A stretch of 64,000 nt of DNA from Takakia lepidozioides (taxonomy: Eukaryota > Streptophyta > Takakiopsida > Takakiales > Takakiaceae): NCBI GenBank assembly GCA_030704615.1, contig CM060733.1, forward strand, positions 9,734,001 through 9,798,000, in the 5' to 3' direction. Below, piece after piece: positions 41,982 to 53,612 of the stretch (positions within the stretch are counted from its first letter, which is position 1; the number at the start of each line of letters is the position of its first letter). The position numbers and the translations under genes were made by a program. Under the pieces are notes generated by a model. It saw only the letters and a program-made list of their open reading frames with translations. It had not been told where the DNA came from and did no database searches.

Positions 41982-42594
41982 CTGCTTCCTACCATAGTAT
42001 AAGGTAAAGCTCTGATAGCAATTCTCTTCCTCTGCTCCTTACCATAACTAGGTGGGCACTGACCATGAGCAAGGTAGTATCTGATTGGCCACTGCCAATC
42101 TAACCATTCATCTGCACTTCCTTGCACCTCCATTACAAATAAACTCGCATCAGGTAACTGATCGTCCACTCCTGTGGCGGCCTCTCCTGTTGTTAGTCGT
42201 GACAAATGATCTGCCACAAGATGCAAACGGCCAGGCTTGTAAATAACCTCGAACTCAAACTCATGCAAGATTATTAACCACCTCGCTATCCTTCCACTTA
42301 TCAAAGTTTGTTCACCAGATATATCAGAGCCTGGTGATCCACATAAAACATAAACTTTCTTCCCAATAGGTAATGCCTGAATTTCTTGACTGCATAATCA
42401 TTGCCAATGCTTCTCTTTCCGTTGTACTATAGTTCCTCTCAGCACTGTTCATCAATCGGCTAGCATAGTACACAGGTGAATCTATATTCCCTGTAACATT
42501 CTGGGCTAACACCGCACCCAACGCTTCTCCTGATGCATCGCAGTGAAATGAAATACTACATGCCAGTGAGGGTTAATCAGCACAGGTGTAGTTG
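41969..42594 (-). pseudogene. RNase H of element C
   Basis: Minus strand: FHCDASGEALGAVLAQNV (42560-42490), then YYASRLMNSAERNYSTTERE and ALAMI, then in the next frame RIARWLIILHEFEFEVIYKP and GRLHLVADHLSRLTTGE (42304-42180). The catalytic Asp and Glu positions are recognisable; frameshifts occur near 42320 and 42540. Confidence 0.82.
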
Positions 42595-43669
42595 TTACTG
42601 ACAGTGTAAGTTCCTCAACGCCTGTTGACATTCAGCTGTCCAGGCAAACACTGCATCTTTCTTCAGAAGCTTGCTCAATGGTGCTGCTATTTGTGCATAC
42701 CTTTTGACAAATCTTCTGTAATAACTGGTTTGCCCAAGGAATCTCCTTAAACTCTTAACATTCACTGGTGGTGGAGAGACTTTAATGGACTCTGTCTTCC
42801 TGGGATCCACAAGAAGTCCCTTCTTACACACAATGTGTCCCAGAAGCACCCCTGAGTTCACACAGAAAGTACACTTCTCTGGATTCAAGCCCAGACCTCT
42901 CATCCTGCATCTGGCCAGGCATAACTCCAATTTATGCAAGTGCTCATCTTAGAGCTTACGACACACTGAAATCATCCAAAAACACCTGCATGAAATCATC
43001 CAGATACTCATGAAAAGATTCACTTATCACTCTCTGAAAGGTCGCTGGTGCATTACAAAGTCCAAAGGGCATGACTTTGTATGCATAAGCCCCCAGTCTG
43101 TGATGAAAGCTGTTTTCCCTTGGTCTTCTTCTGCCACTTGCACTTGATTATAACCACTGAAGCCATCCATGAATGAGTACATCTCATGGCCTGCCACAGT
43201 GTCTAATACTGCTTCTGTGAATGGCAAAGGGAAAGGAAGGATCTTCTTCGTACAAGCATTCAGCTTCTTATAGTTCACACATACTCTTAGCTTGCCATTC
43301 TTCTTTGGAACTATAACAATGGGTGACAACCAAGTTGTATACTCTGGGGGTATAAACTTAGCCTCAGCCAACTTCTTTATCTCTCTCCAACCTTTGTGCG
43401 TAGTTGGGATTCATTCTATACCTCGTCTGCTTGATTGGTACTGACCTTGTTTCCAGTTCAATCTTATGCTGACAGACTTCAGGTGGTATCCCTTTTAGAT
43501 CCTCATAGCTCCAAGCAAATACATCTCTGTATTTGATGAACAAGCTTTTAGCTTCTTCGAAGAATTCCGGCTCCAAATCAGCTCCTACTTTCACCATTCT
43601 CGGTTCCTCCTGAGTTCCCACATTTACTTCTCTCACCTGCTCATCAGCTGTGATTGTCCAACCAGTCAC
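42595..43669 (-). pseudogene. Reverse transcriptase of element C
   Basis: Minus strand: ESLFIKYRDVFAWSYEDLKG (43669-43364), AEAKFIPPEYTTWLSPIVIV, PKKNGKLRVCVNYKKLNACT and YSFMDGFSGYNQVQVAEEDQ (43371-43090), then in another frame VMPFGLCNAPATFQR near 43075-43030. The catalytic box region near 43000-42960 is disturbed (YLDDFMQVFLDDFSVC is readable across frames). The thumb, YRRFVKRYAQIAAPLSKLL, lies in 42939-42595. Confidence 0.86.
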
Positions 43670-43731
43670 ACTTCATCCTTTAAGCTCACAGTGGCTGGTT
43701 CTTCTAGGATTTCTATCTCTCCTCCTTTTCT

Positions 43732-44328
43732 TCATAGAAAATGTGGTGGGTAACAGTTGGTTTCCTCTTCAATTAGTGTTGCCGACACTACACCACAGCA
43801 GATACCTCTTAAACAACTTAGGCTTTCCAGCCGCATCTCCGCAACCTGCTCCCATTCTGGGTGTGCAGCAAATAGGGTAGCTTCCTGCTCCTCATCCAGT
43901 CCTCCTCTCCAGTCATACTCTCTGACTCCTCGAGGTCTTCTTGTAGCAGGTAATCTACTAGATTTCTTTGTGGTAATTTGTATCTCGTGCATCCCATTAT
44001 GCACAGTTAGTAACTGAGAATTCCAGTCATGGAATACCCTGGCCTGTTTCAGCCACGGACGTCCCAATAATAAGGAGTAAGCCTCCATGACTTCATCCAT
44101 TTTTAATACAGTTACTGTGATCATAAAGATCATTTTCTATATCTGTATCTTAACTCCTCTTATTAATCCCAATGGCTGTACACTTCTTTGATCTGCCATT
44201 GTTACTGTAAATGGGGCTGGTTTCATGTTACTTAGACCAAGCTTCTTCCTTAATTGGTCTGTCATGATATTTACTCCAGAACCACTATCTATCAGTACAT
44301 CAGTTAGTTCTGTGCTTCCAATTCTCAA
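43732..44328 (-). pseudogene. Retropepsin of element C
   Basis: Minus strand: LTDVLIDSGSGVNIMTDQL at about 44310-44255 carries the D-S-G catalytic motif. The downstream half, AYSLLLGRPWLKQARVFHDW, lies at about 44085-44025 in the next frame (usual form LLGRPWL). A frame change lies near 44135. Confidence 0.82.
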
Positions 44329-45091
44329 TGGATTACTGGCATAGAATCATCAAAGTCCATGACTGGTTCTCGCCCTTCCGGCTTCACATTATAACTGGTC
44401 ACCTTGCTGTTCAGGTCTGTGTTTCCTGTCTCTTGGGCAATTCGATTGATTGCCTGATACAGCCTGTGCCTACAATAAGGTGCCACAAGCTAATAGCTGT
44501 CCAATGGTAATTTCTGCTTTGGTCTGACATATTACTGCAGCCAAAGTCTCTTCATTACTTTGCATGTTTGCATCTTCTTTTTCCTTTCTTCCTCACTCCC
44601 TTCTTTTTCTCCATCCGAATCAGAGGAATCTGCCACAGGAATATCAGTACTCTTTTGCATTTCCCTTATAGTATCTGCCACTTCCTTGTGCAGTTCCTTC
44701 TTATCTTTCCAAGTCTCTTCATCTTCAGGCATATCATTGCCACTTCCATTCTCATCTTCTTCCTCTTCTACTGGAGGTATTAGTTTGGCTTTACTTCTTG
44801 TTACTATCATTGTACTTACTTCTGGTACAACACATGGCCTAACCATGTGAGCTGCCACCACTGGGCCCTCATTCACAGGAGCTCTCATCTCATTCTGGTG
44901 TCTTATCCAGAATGAACAGGCTGCTTGCGATGTCCTGGCTGATTACAATAGTAACATAGCTCTTCACCATTGGGTCCTCGCCCTTGGTCTGTTCTTGGAT
45001 TATTTCTATAATCCTGATTCCCGGGCTGGTAATTCCCCTTGGATTACCCTGATAGTTGCCTCTGGAATTTCCTTGGTAATTCCCCCTTGAA
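44329..45091 (-). other. Linker between gag and protease of element C
   Basis: The minus-strand frame 44888-44532 is highly acidic (PPVEEEEDENGSGNDMPEDE) and has no known domain. It is probably a disordered linker of the polyprotein. 44930-45091 is Gly/Asn-rich on the minus strand. Confidence 0.45.
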
Positions 45092-46030
45092 TTACCTCTC
45101 CTTCCATGCCATTGTTATAACCACCAGACCTACCATAGTGGTCCTGATCATTGTTCTTCTTGGCTGGGGCTGCACCTGATGCACCCTTACTTGCCTAGGT
45201 TCTCTTGCAGCTGTCCTTCTGTTGTAGTAACAATTCTCAGTAGAATGGTTATCCATTTTACAGATAGTACAGTGTTTCTCCTTCATGTGGCATTCTGTGG
45301 TGGTATGGCCTTCATTCTGGCACTTTGCACACCATACACCCTTCCTCCAATGTGTGTTGCAGCCTGTGGCATACTTCTTCAAGATTTCTTCCAATTTTTT
45401 TTCATAGTTATCCCTCTTCAACTTTCATTTCTCTTACTCTTTCTTTTAGTTCTTGCTCTTCTTCTTCATCTGACTCATCCTCAGAGTCCTCATCTTCTTT
45501 TTTTCTCTCCTGAGCATTCCCAATTGCTCAATTCTGTTCGCAGTTTCAAATGCCTCCTCCACTGTATTATGGGGTAACGTATCCACTTCTTTTGCAACTC
45601 TGGTCTTAATCCACTCACAAACCAAGTCTTCTGTAAACCGGGCGCTGGTACTGCAGCCAGCTTTTTCATCATCAATTCCATCTTCTCCATATACTCTTCA
45701 ACAGTTTCATGCTTCTTCTGCTTCTGCTTCAGCTGTTGTAACTTCCATACACTTCATCCTCAGTTTTACTTGTCCTGAACCTATTTCGAAATGATGTATT
45801 CAAGCCATTCCAGGTTAGGAAATGATTATCAGAAATCTTGCATACCATTCACTTGCTTTCTTGATAAGTGAACAAGGAAACAGTCTCATCTTGGCATCAT
45901 CGCCATTCTCATTGTTCACTATACACATGTGCTCAAATGGGTAATGTGTACATCGGGATCCCCTTTTCCTGAATATATTGGAAAGGGTGGTTTTGCCCGT
46001 GTTGGTTGTAACGCCATCTGTGGCCCTACC
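45092..46030 (-). pseudogene. gag: Gag core and two CCHC knuckles of element C
   Basis: Minus strand: gag core CIVNNENGDDAKMRLFPCSL and IKKASEWYARF (about 45925-45830), then KTWFVSGLRPELQKKW (45640-45590), then the knuckles WCAKCQNEGHTTTEC and CTICKMDNHSTENC (about 45340-45230), both C-x2-C-x4-H-x4-C. It is broken into three frames. Confidence 0.85.
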
Positions 46031-46860
46031 TTCTGCCCACTGACAGGTGTGGCACCCTTGCTGGTGCTGGTCCTTCTGGACCTGTTGTTTTTGTGGTGGA
46101 TCTTCCACCAAGTGGTGGCCCTTGAGCACTCCTTGCTTCTGGTCCCACGATATTCACAGTATTCCCAGCTTCAGTTGCACTACTTCCCACACTCCCTGTC
46201 CCCCCAGAGCCAGATCCAGGCAGCCCGCCTGATCCCCCTGAGCCGACACCTTCGTTGGCCTGTGATCCAAATGCTCCACTTGATCCAGGTCCAACGGGTT
46301 GGGATGTCCTGGTTGTAGTCTCAACCTCAGCTGTTGGGTCTACTTCTTCATATTCTTCCTCTTCTAATTTCTTCTCTCTGTTTTCATCCTCCAAGTTCTG
46401 CCCTTGGGTTTCTTCTTCACTCATGTAACTCAACTGTAATGGTGTTGGAGAGTCTGAACTCTCCGTTGGCTCTGCCACATCCTCTTCTCCTTCTTCATCT
46501 TCTGCTTCAGAAACTGGAGTTCCTGCTTTTGGTGTTCCACGCCAACTCTTATCAAAGATTTCTGTCAAGTCTTTTATCCAAGGATGTACCTCAGATCTTT
46601 CACCTCGTGATTGATCTTCTTCCTGTACCAATTCCCTTATCTTTCTTGCAACGAAACAGAAGGAGTGGCATCCAACTCTAGTTCTTCCGGTATAGGTGAT
46701 GCACTTTTTGATCTTGATGGTGTGAGAGGTCCAGATGATTCCCCTATGTCTATTCCTCTCTCCCAAAGATATGGATAATTAGCTTTCAGATAGCTTTCTC
46801 TTTTGATGAATATCTCTGTCGTCTAGCTTCTCTTTCATCACTCATGTCCCATGTCTTTCA
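46026..46860 (-). CDS. N-terminal disordered region of element C gag
   Basis: The 246-codon minus-strand frame 46766-46026 has an acidic stretch (SEAEDEEGEEDVAEPTESSD), then a Gly/Ser repeat-like stretch (GSGGSGGLPGSGSGGTGS). It is a low-complexity, probably disordered Gag N-terminus. No catalytic motif is present. Confidence 0.5.
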
Positions 46861-46864
46861 TTTT

Positions 46865-47451
46865 TTAATGTGGCAATAACCAAAACTCTCTTCTGTAATA
46901 TCTCTCGTATATGCCTGGGTTTCTTTCAAGCTTCAATGCACCCTTGGCTATACTTGAAGTCTCCGTTACCATATAACCATATGGCAAACAAGTCTGAAAA
47001 GCTGTTCTTGTGTGAGTTTGATCCACAAAATATCCTTTGGAATCCAATTCTTTACCAGTACAAGCTCTTCATGCATATGAGTATAAACATTCACCTTTCT
47101 TTCTTCCCAGCCTTCAAACTCTACTCGTTTAATGGATAGCAACGCTATCACATAAACTAATGTTGGTAACCAACGTGCTCTTCCTCTACAGGCTACCTGA
47201 TAAATCTTTATCACTCCTTTCTCCAGACCCCATTCTGGATCAGCATCATGCACTCGTTTAAGAATATTTTCTTTACATCCGTCTGGCAATTCCAAGAACC
47301 TTTGAAAGAATTGTTTGGACAATCTTTCTTCCCTCGTTCCACAGGGAATTTGATTCACTTCAAATTCTTTAATGGTCCAACCACCATGATCCCACCAGAT
47401 GCCTGTTACATCTGGTTGTTCATGTCCCAGGTCCCCAGTATGGTCGCCAAA
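46865..47451 (-). CDS. Leader frame of element C between 5' LTR and gag
   Basis: The minus-strand open stretch crosses the LTR edge and reads WWDHGGWTIKEFEVNQIPCG, QFFQRFLELPDGCKENILKR and LPTLVYVIALLSIKRVEFEG down to 46966, then LPYGYMVTETSSIAKGALKL in another frame. It looks like protein, but the start is unclear. It could be a Gag N-terminal domain or a separate leader protein. Confidence 0.45.
47433..47451 (-). promoter_or_regulatory. Primer-binding site candidate of element C
   Basis: Directly inside the 5' LTR the element strand reads TTTGGCGACCATACTGGGG. A TGG start next to the LTR is the expected form for priming by the CCA end of a tRNA. The tRNA species was not identified. Confidence 0.55.
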
Positions 47452-48510
47452 TGTCGCGCGGCTTTTACTCACCCATCCCTTCGCTATCCGAGGCGGAAAC
47501 TCCAAGATAGAAGAGTTGGAAATCTCTAAGTACTCAGCCCGCGCAGAACAATCAGTCATGACCTACAGCTAGTGTATCATGGGGGTGTTTCCTATTTGTT
47601 TCCCTTTCCGCATTCATCTTAGCTACCTTACCATTGATAATTAAGTATTAGTTTACTTCATCAATCTATCGGTTCTTCACTCATCCATTCAATCCACAGC
47701 TTCACTCAGATCTCTCTACACAGTGTGATTGTATCGTGTAAGTATCAGATTATGATTTATCAGGTATCAGGCCGAAGCCATTATGTCTCTAATCTGCTCT
47801 ACAATATCACTACCGCTTTGTATATATCAAGCATCTACTAATCCTCTTTCCTCCTTCACCGTGCTCTCCATCTTTTGCCTCCGATCTCCGCTCCAGCCTC
47901 ACTCAGAAGTCCTCCTCCGAATAATGATCCCCTTCATTCCCCGTTTCTCCCTTTATCCTCCTATCCGCGGTTCTAACCGTTTCCCTCTCTAACCGTCGTC
48001 TGTGAACTAACATGTTCCCTTCACAGGTGTTGTTCCCCACAGTCGTTCCTGTCCTACTCTTCGTTCCCTATTATCGTGACAGCTGTGTCAAGCGGTGACT
48101 GGCTGTGTTTGGCTGTGTCGGGCTGTGACGGGCTGTGACTAGCTGTGTGGCTGTGCCGGGCTGTGACTGGCTGTGTGGGATGTGTCTGCTGCTGTGACGA
48201 CTGTGACGGGCTGTGTGGGCTGTGTCTGCTGTGACGACTGTGACGGGCTGTGTTGGCTGTGTGGGCTGTGACGATGTGAAGGCTGTGTGGGCTGTGTGGG
48301 CTGTGTGGGCTGTGACGACTGTGACGGGCTGTGTGGGCTGTGTGGGCTGTGACGACTGTGACGGGCTATGTCGGCTGTGACGACTGTGTAACCCCCCTCT
48401 ACAGTGCGCTGCTGTCACCCCTAAGGCTCCTGTTGGTCTCAGTCTGTGCAAAATTAAGGGTACCCTACAGATCCCGTATAAGTGTCTAAGTCCCCTACAG
48501 TCCTCTAACA
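47452..48510 (-). repeat. 5' LTR of element C, with GCTGTG minisatellite
   Basis: 1,059 bp, TG..CA ends. The minisatellite at 48083-48385 is longer than in the 3' LTR, which accounts for most of the length difference. It borders the GTAGT duplication at 48511. Confidence 0.92.
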
Positions 48511-49330
48511 GTAGTCATCTATTTGGACGACATTTTGATATTTTCGAAGAGTGAAGAAGAACATGGTCGCCATGTACGCCTTGTCCTTGATAAATTGAGG
48601 GAAAAAAAACTATATGTCAAGTTGGAAAAATGTCTTTTCCACCAATCTGAAGTCGAATTTTTGGGCTACATTATTTCCGACAAATGAGTCTTTATGGATC
48701 AAAAGAAAATACAAACCATCATCGAGTGGATTAAACCAACTTCGGTTCGAGATGTACAATGGTTTTTAGAATTTGCAAATTTCCATAGAATCTTCATCAA
48801 GGACTACTCCAATATTGCTGCACCATTGACACGACTCACATGGAAGGACAAATTTGTATGGGACGAGAAGGCTGACCAAGCATTTGAAAGGCTGAAGTAG
48901 GCATTTACAACGGCTCCAATACTGGTACATGCAGACCCATCTAAACCATTTTTTTTGGAAGCAAATGCATCGGGCTTTGTACTTGGCGCAGTACTATCTC
49001 AATATGGTACAAATGGCCGACTTCACCCTGTTGGTTTTCGTTCTCGCAAATTTTTCGCGGCGGAGATCAATTATGAAATCCATGACAAATAACTTCTAGC
49101 GATTATCGGTGTTTGTGAAGAGTGACGTCATCTATTGGAGAGAGCTCAACATCAGGTCACTGTCTATACTGATAACAAAAACCTCGAGTATTTTATGAGT
49201 GCTCGTATTTTGAATCGACGTCAAGCGAGATGAAGTATGTTACTAGCAAGATTTGATTTTGTTATTATATACCGTCCCGGATATTTTCAAGGAAAATCAA
49301 ATGCTCTTTCTCGACGATCGTATCTTGCGC
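48511..49330 (+). pseudogene. Copy B RT second half and RNase H
   Basis: Resumes copy [21 protein letters not shown] (catalytic YLDD), [16 protein letters not shown]-like text, then connection region WFLEFANFHRIFIKDYSNIA, RNase H blocks EANASGFVLGAVLSQYG, NYEIHDK and [17 protein letters not shown], and the junction FDFVIIYRPGYFQGKSNALS. Stops at about 48685, 48898, 49090 and 49231 interrupt it. In copy A the matching RNase H Asp block reads EADASDF; here EANASGF has lost that Asp. Confidence 0.86.
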
Positions 49331-50295
49331 CAAAGGAAGAGGATGCAGCTTTTGACCAACAAAAATCCATCATCTTGAAACCAGCAAATCTCCAATTGAA
49401 TATGTTATCCATGTCCACCTATGACGATGCAGAGATCATAAAGGAGATTCAGGAAGTACTGAAGAGCGACCATTTTGTTACGACACTACAAAGTCAACTA
49501 AATCGACCTCGAGACAACCCACATGTTACAAACGACTTCGAATTCAAAGATGGTTTACTTTATTTCAAGGGACTTTTCTATGTACCTCCAGGACCTACAC
49601 GACTTCAAATTCTTCAAACATGTCATGATCTTCTGGCTGCAGGACATTTCGGCTTCAACAAAACAATGGAATTGATATCTAGGGATTATTGGCGGCCGTA
49701 GATGTGGAAACTAGTGAAAAAATTTATAAAATCTTGCGATACGTATGTTAGAGCGAAGGGAGCACGACATCGACCTTACGACCTTCTTCAACCATTACCC
49801 ATTCCCAAGGGTCCATGGTCGTCCGTGTCTATGGACTTTATTATGGACCTTCCAATTTCCAAGACCATCGATTCAATCCTTGTTATTGTAGATCGTTTTA
49901 CGAAGATGACACATTTCATTTCATGTAATAAGACGGTTACCGGCGAGGAAACTGCAAGACTCTTCCTCAATAATATCTAATGCATTCATGGACTCCCGAA
50001 GGACATCGTATCTGATCGAGGACCATAGTTCATATCAAATTTCTGGAGGGGATTATTTCACATATTGGATACTAAGATCAACCTCTCTACAGCTAATCAT
50101 CCACAAACTTATGGTCAAACCGAACGTGTAAATCAGATTTTGGAGCAGTATCTTCACTGTACGATAAATTATCACCAAGATAATTGGACGGACCTTCTGT
50201 CATTGGCTGAGTTTGCCTACAACAACACTATACATTATTCGACCAAGCAAACTCCATTTTTCTCCAATTATGGTCATCATCCTCGAGCTGTATAA
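49331..50295 (+). pseudogene. Copy B integrase
   Basis: 49237-49701 carries the N-terminal part with TCHDLLAAGHFGFNKTMELI (HH of the zinc finger) and 49702-49980 FIKSCDTYVRAKGARHRPYD (one Cys of the C-x2-C replaced by Tyr), then SVSMDFIMDLPISKTIDSIL (Asp). The region of the second Asp reads DIVSDRGP near 50004-50028 and the Glu region HPQTYGQTERVNQ near 50098-50140. Stops at 49700 and 49978 break it. Confidence 0.86.
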
Positions 50296-50748
50296 AGCTT
50301 TGCTACTCATCTTGCTACGATTCACAAGGAGCTTACATCCCACCTCGCAAAAGCTCAAAAACAATACAAAGAGCATGAAGATCAACGTCGCCAACTCCAA
50401 CCCCAGTTCAAGGTCGGAGGTCTTCGACAGGACATACAAACCTCGCGACCATCAAGGAAGTTGGATTATTAATGCCTGGGCCCATTCAAAATTATTCGAC
50501 AAATAAATCCGGTCAGTTTTCGGCTTGAACTCCCACGAAGTATGCGCATCCATCCAGTCTGTTATGTTTCATTATTGGAGTTGTATCATCCATCGAATAT
50601 TCCAGGGAGAGTTTTCGTACCACCTCCACCAATCGAAGTCAATCAAGAAATTGAGTATGAAGTCGACGAAGTCCTAGCCAATGCCTCTGACAAAGTCCAA
50701 GAGTTTCATCAACGATATCCAGCTAAGCCCCGAGCTACACGTCAATAA
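50296..50748 (+). pseudogene. Copy B integrase C-terminus with chromodomain core deleted
   Basis: Reads [20 protein letters not shown], then [15 protein letters not shown] followed at once by [20 protein letters not shown]. Copy A has about 30 additional residues between these two pieces, including YFVHLKGYDISERT. The deletion keeps the reading frame. The cage-forming aromatics of the chromodomain are therefore absent. Confidence 0.85.
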
Positions 50749-51351
50749 GACGTCACAACGATGATGTCAGCCAAGTTAGCTTCAAGGTGAAGACTCAACA
50801 TTCAATGTACATGATACATGCTAAGGAGGGAGGAGCACCACACATCAGTATATATAACTACACTTCCAACACTCTTGCATCTTGTATTGGCAGCACGGAG
50901 TCACATGAACCAGATACATTGGAGTTGTCGCTTAGCCAACTACCAGATCAGCCGTTCCGACTCCCACGACCTTCAACATCACGCCGACGCTCTCGAGACG
51001 ATGGGCCCACCAATGTAACGCGTACTTCCTCGTCTGGACCCCGTACTACGGCAAGTGGAGCCTACTCGAAGTCTGATAATTCTGTTGGAGGTTGAGGCTT
51101 CGGACCCAGAGGGCAACGAAATCATGTTTGAAGGCAGCTTCGAAAATCAGAATGCTCAAATCACTGCGTGGTCCCAAGTTCAAGGTGTTGGACACTATCG
51201 ATGGTTGTAGGGACCTATAAATCATTTGAGTCAAGAACGAAGAGCTGAATACTTGGTAAGTACCATTCGCCGGATTTTGGATTTTCTCCAACTCTAAGCA
51301 AGTCCAAGATTTTACCGTTCCTCGAGGAACTCGACGCTAGAAGAGGGGTGA
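50749..51351 (+). other. Copy B tail frame, single 217-bp unit and polypurine tract
   Basis: 50787-51095 encodes the family tail (SMYMIHAKEGGAPHISIY, RPSTSRRRSRDDGP). 51120-51345 matches one unit of the copy A tandem repeat. AGAAGAGGGGTGA directly before the LTR is the polypurine tract. Confidence 0.65.
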
Positions 51352-52001
51352 TGTCACGGACATAGCCCAGAGGAACTTATCAGGAGCAAATACCAGAAGT
51401 TACATAGTTACCATATTTCGCAGCAAAAAAGATTGTGGGGGGATTGGAAAAAAAAGACCGGAAGTTATCATGACTTACCATAATTTACCATGATTTACCA
51501 TGATTTATCATTAGTTACCAAGTTAGCAGGAGTTTACCAAATTATCAAGAGTAACTTGGGAAACTGCTCTGGAAGCTTCCTTTGGAGGAAACTTCTCCAT
51601 CAAGATACCCATTTGTTTAAGGAAGCTTATCCATCAAGAAACCTTTGTTTAATCTTTGAAAACTTCTCCATTAATAAACCTCTATAGGGAAAGCTTCTTA
51701 GGGAAGCTTCTTAGTAGCCAGTATATATAGGAGGCGAGACTTGACACTCTTCAGTCTCGCCAACACAAGTTCAAGCTACTCTTGTTTCTAGTCTCAATAC
51801 TCCAGTCCAGTTTTCAATATCTAGTACTCTAATCCAGTTTCCAGCATTCCGTATCTTGTATTATTGTCTATTGTTATAAAGATAATCTTGATTCATGTAT
51901 ACCCATCATGCATTCGGCCACGCCGACCTTGACTTCTTGTCTAGTCTGGTACCTCTAGTTTGATCTCTTGTTTGTGTTTAGTCATGCTCTCGTCCTTGAC
52001 A
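51352..52001 (+). repeat. 3' LTR of copy B
   Basis: 650 bp, TGTCACGGACATAGCCC to CTCGTCCTTGACA. It contains an insertion-like piece near 51418-51455 (GCAGCAAAAAAGATTGTGGG) not present in the 5' LTR and a TATATATAGG box near 51723. It is followed by ATAAG. Confidence 0.92.
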
Positions 52002-52500
52002 ATAAGCCTCTCTTAGCGTCCTTAGATTTGAATGTCATAGCGCTTCACTTCCCCAAAAACCACTCGTAGAGTCCGGAGAAAGAAGAGGTAATCTCGCTTA
52101 TCCACGTATGTCGACAAAGATTCATCGATAATATTCTTTTGGGTTGAAATTTGAAGGTTAAGAACCTCGTCAATCACCTGTGGGCAATCCATGACTATCC
52201 TGTCCCACAAGAAATGAGGGCATTTTCAGACGACCCCTCTGCCCGCCAAGGACAGTCAAAGACCAATCCCAATATGTTTTCCCACCTTGGGTATTCTTTG
52301 GTTAGAACACTGAAAGAAATCACTAAAAGCCGAGCAAAGGCATAGTACAAGCACATAATTTGTGTCTGCAAATCTGTCCTCAGTAGATTCTTGAGTTCCA
52401 TTAAATCCAAACTTTCTGGTATACGATCGACGGATTCGATTAACTTCTCGAAAACATTGACTATTGGGTCTTGAGGTGCAGACCTAACAATGAAGCAACA
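52002..52500 (-). pseudogene. 5' part of the unrecognised gene cut by copy B
   Basis: Minus-strand exon-like reading from about 52492 (after a possible acceptor TTGTTAG): FEKLIESVDRIPESLDLMEL, DLQTQIMCLYYAFARLLVIS and KEYPRWENILGLVFDCPWRA, then in the next frame VIDEVLNLQISTQKNIIDES and YLFFLRTLRVVFGEVKRYD. The frame change lies near 52205. It faces 28480-29473 across the retroelement on the same strand. No family recognised; mostly helical with hydrophobic stretches. Confidence 0.5.
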
Positions 52501-53612
52501 AAAGAAATACTTTTAGATTTGTTTTTGGTAATATAACCCTAAATCCTATACCAAGCGGTTGCGTCGTACTCATCCAAACAGAAATCCCTTTAGTGGAAAC
52601 GGAAATTTGATGAAATAACAGTGGTATTTTGGAATAAATTAACGCAAAGGGAACACAATGGTTGGGAGCTTGAGACGATGGGATATGACTGCTCCTTCAA
52701 AATCCTTAATACACGAAACAAGCTTTTCATTGGCATTTGAGGTCATAATCAAACAATGACTCTGAAGTCATGGATTATAAAAACTTTTGAAGCCACAAGT
52801 TTCTATATTTCGTTTTGGATTCTAACTAGATATGCTAATAGATTCGAACTTTGTTGAAGATGAAAGCATGAGACTTACCTTTATATTCTATGATTCTTCT
52901 GTAAGTATTAACCAACAATCTCGATGAATACTAATGATGGATATAACCATACATGTTTCGATATTGTTGTTTTGTTAGAACTTCAATTGATTGGTCTTTC
53001 AAATTCCAAAATAGATTCGGAACATCAACAGTTTATATCTTATAGTCAATAAAGTATAGGCACAAAGTGAAATTTGAAATGGTTTATGTTGAATTTTACA
53101 CACTTCATTCTCCATAAACAGATCAGATCTCTTTTTTGTATGACTTATGGATTTTTGTATCATTTTGAAAGTTCTCATTATGAAGTAGATATTAACTCCA
53201 AGTGACACAAGGAAAATATGTGAGGTTCACATCTTTTGCACAAGGCGATATTTAAGGCTTTTCCTAAGAAAAACATCGGCCATTGTGGGAAAGTAGGATT
53301 CTTATGCATGCGCTATGGAAAGCTCCATAGATCACCAGAACCAGGGAATGTTGTAATTATGTGAAGAAATTAAAAAGTGCCTACAAGGAAATCGGTAGGT
53401 TTATACAGGAAAACGTGGAGACTATTCTAGAGGCCGAGTATTTCAGGCCTCTACATTCACATGAATTGCACGATGAGGTCAACTCAAAGATTTTCTAAGT
53501 TCTTGATGCTTAACCTTGCTGATTGACAAACATGACCATTTAAAAGGTCTATCCATCTTATTCTACCTTCCACCTTTGGAAGTCCTCACGCCTATGAAGC
53601 CTCAAAGCGATC
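52501..53612. other. AT-rich stretch, no gene seen
   Basis: No convincing reading frame on either strand. It may be intron or upstream sequence of the broken minus-strand gene. Confidence 0.4.

Larger units (their letters stand above)
35148..48510 (-). mobile_element. Large Ty3/gypsy element C (13.4 kb) with extra coding region after integrase
   Basis: Minus-strand element with LTRs 47452-48510 (5') and 35148-36137 (3'), 5-bp target-site duplication GTAGT (35143-35147 and 48511-48515), primer-binding region TTTGGCGACCATACTGGGG just inside the 5' LTR and a polypurine tract GAGGGGGGAAGGGG just before the 3' LTR. Order: leader frame, acidic/Gly-rich gag N-terminus, gag core, two CCHC knuckles, protease, RT, RNase H, integrase, minisatellite spacer, then ~3.6 kb of additional coding-like sequence. 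It is inserted in the RT of copy B. The LTRs are very similar apart from repeat-length changes, so insertion is fairly recent, yet several frameshifts exist. Confidence 0.93.
29474..52001 (+). mobile_element. Ty3/gypsy chromovirus copy B, interrupted by two other elements
   Basis: LTRs at 29474-30127 and 51352-52001; flanking 5 bp GTAAG (29469-29473) and ATAAG (52002-52006) are a one-mismatch target-site duplication. Plus-strand order: gag, protease, RT, RNase H, integrase, chromodomain remnant, tail. It is interrupted at 31123-33950 (CACTA-like insert) and 35148-48510 (another LTR element), leaving about 6.3 kb of its own sequence. It is the same family as copy A and retains the protease that copy A lost, but lacks the chromodomain core. 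Confidence 0.93.
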
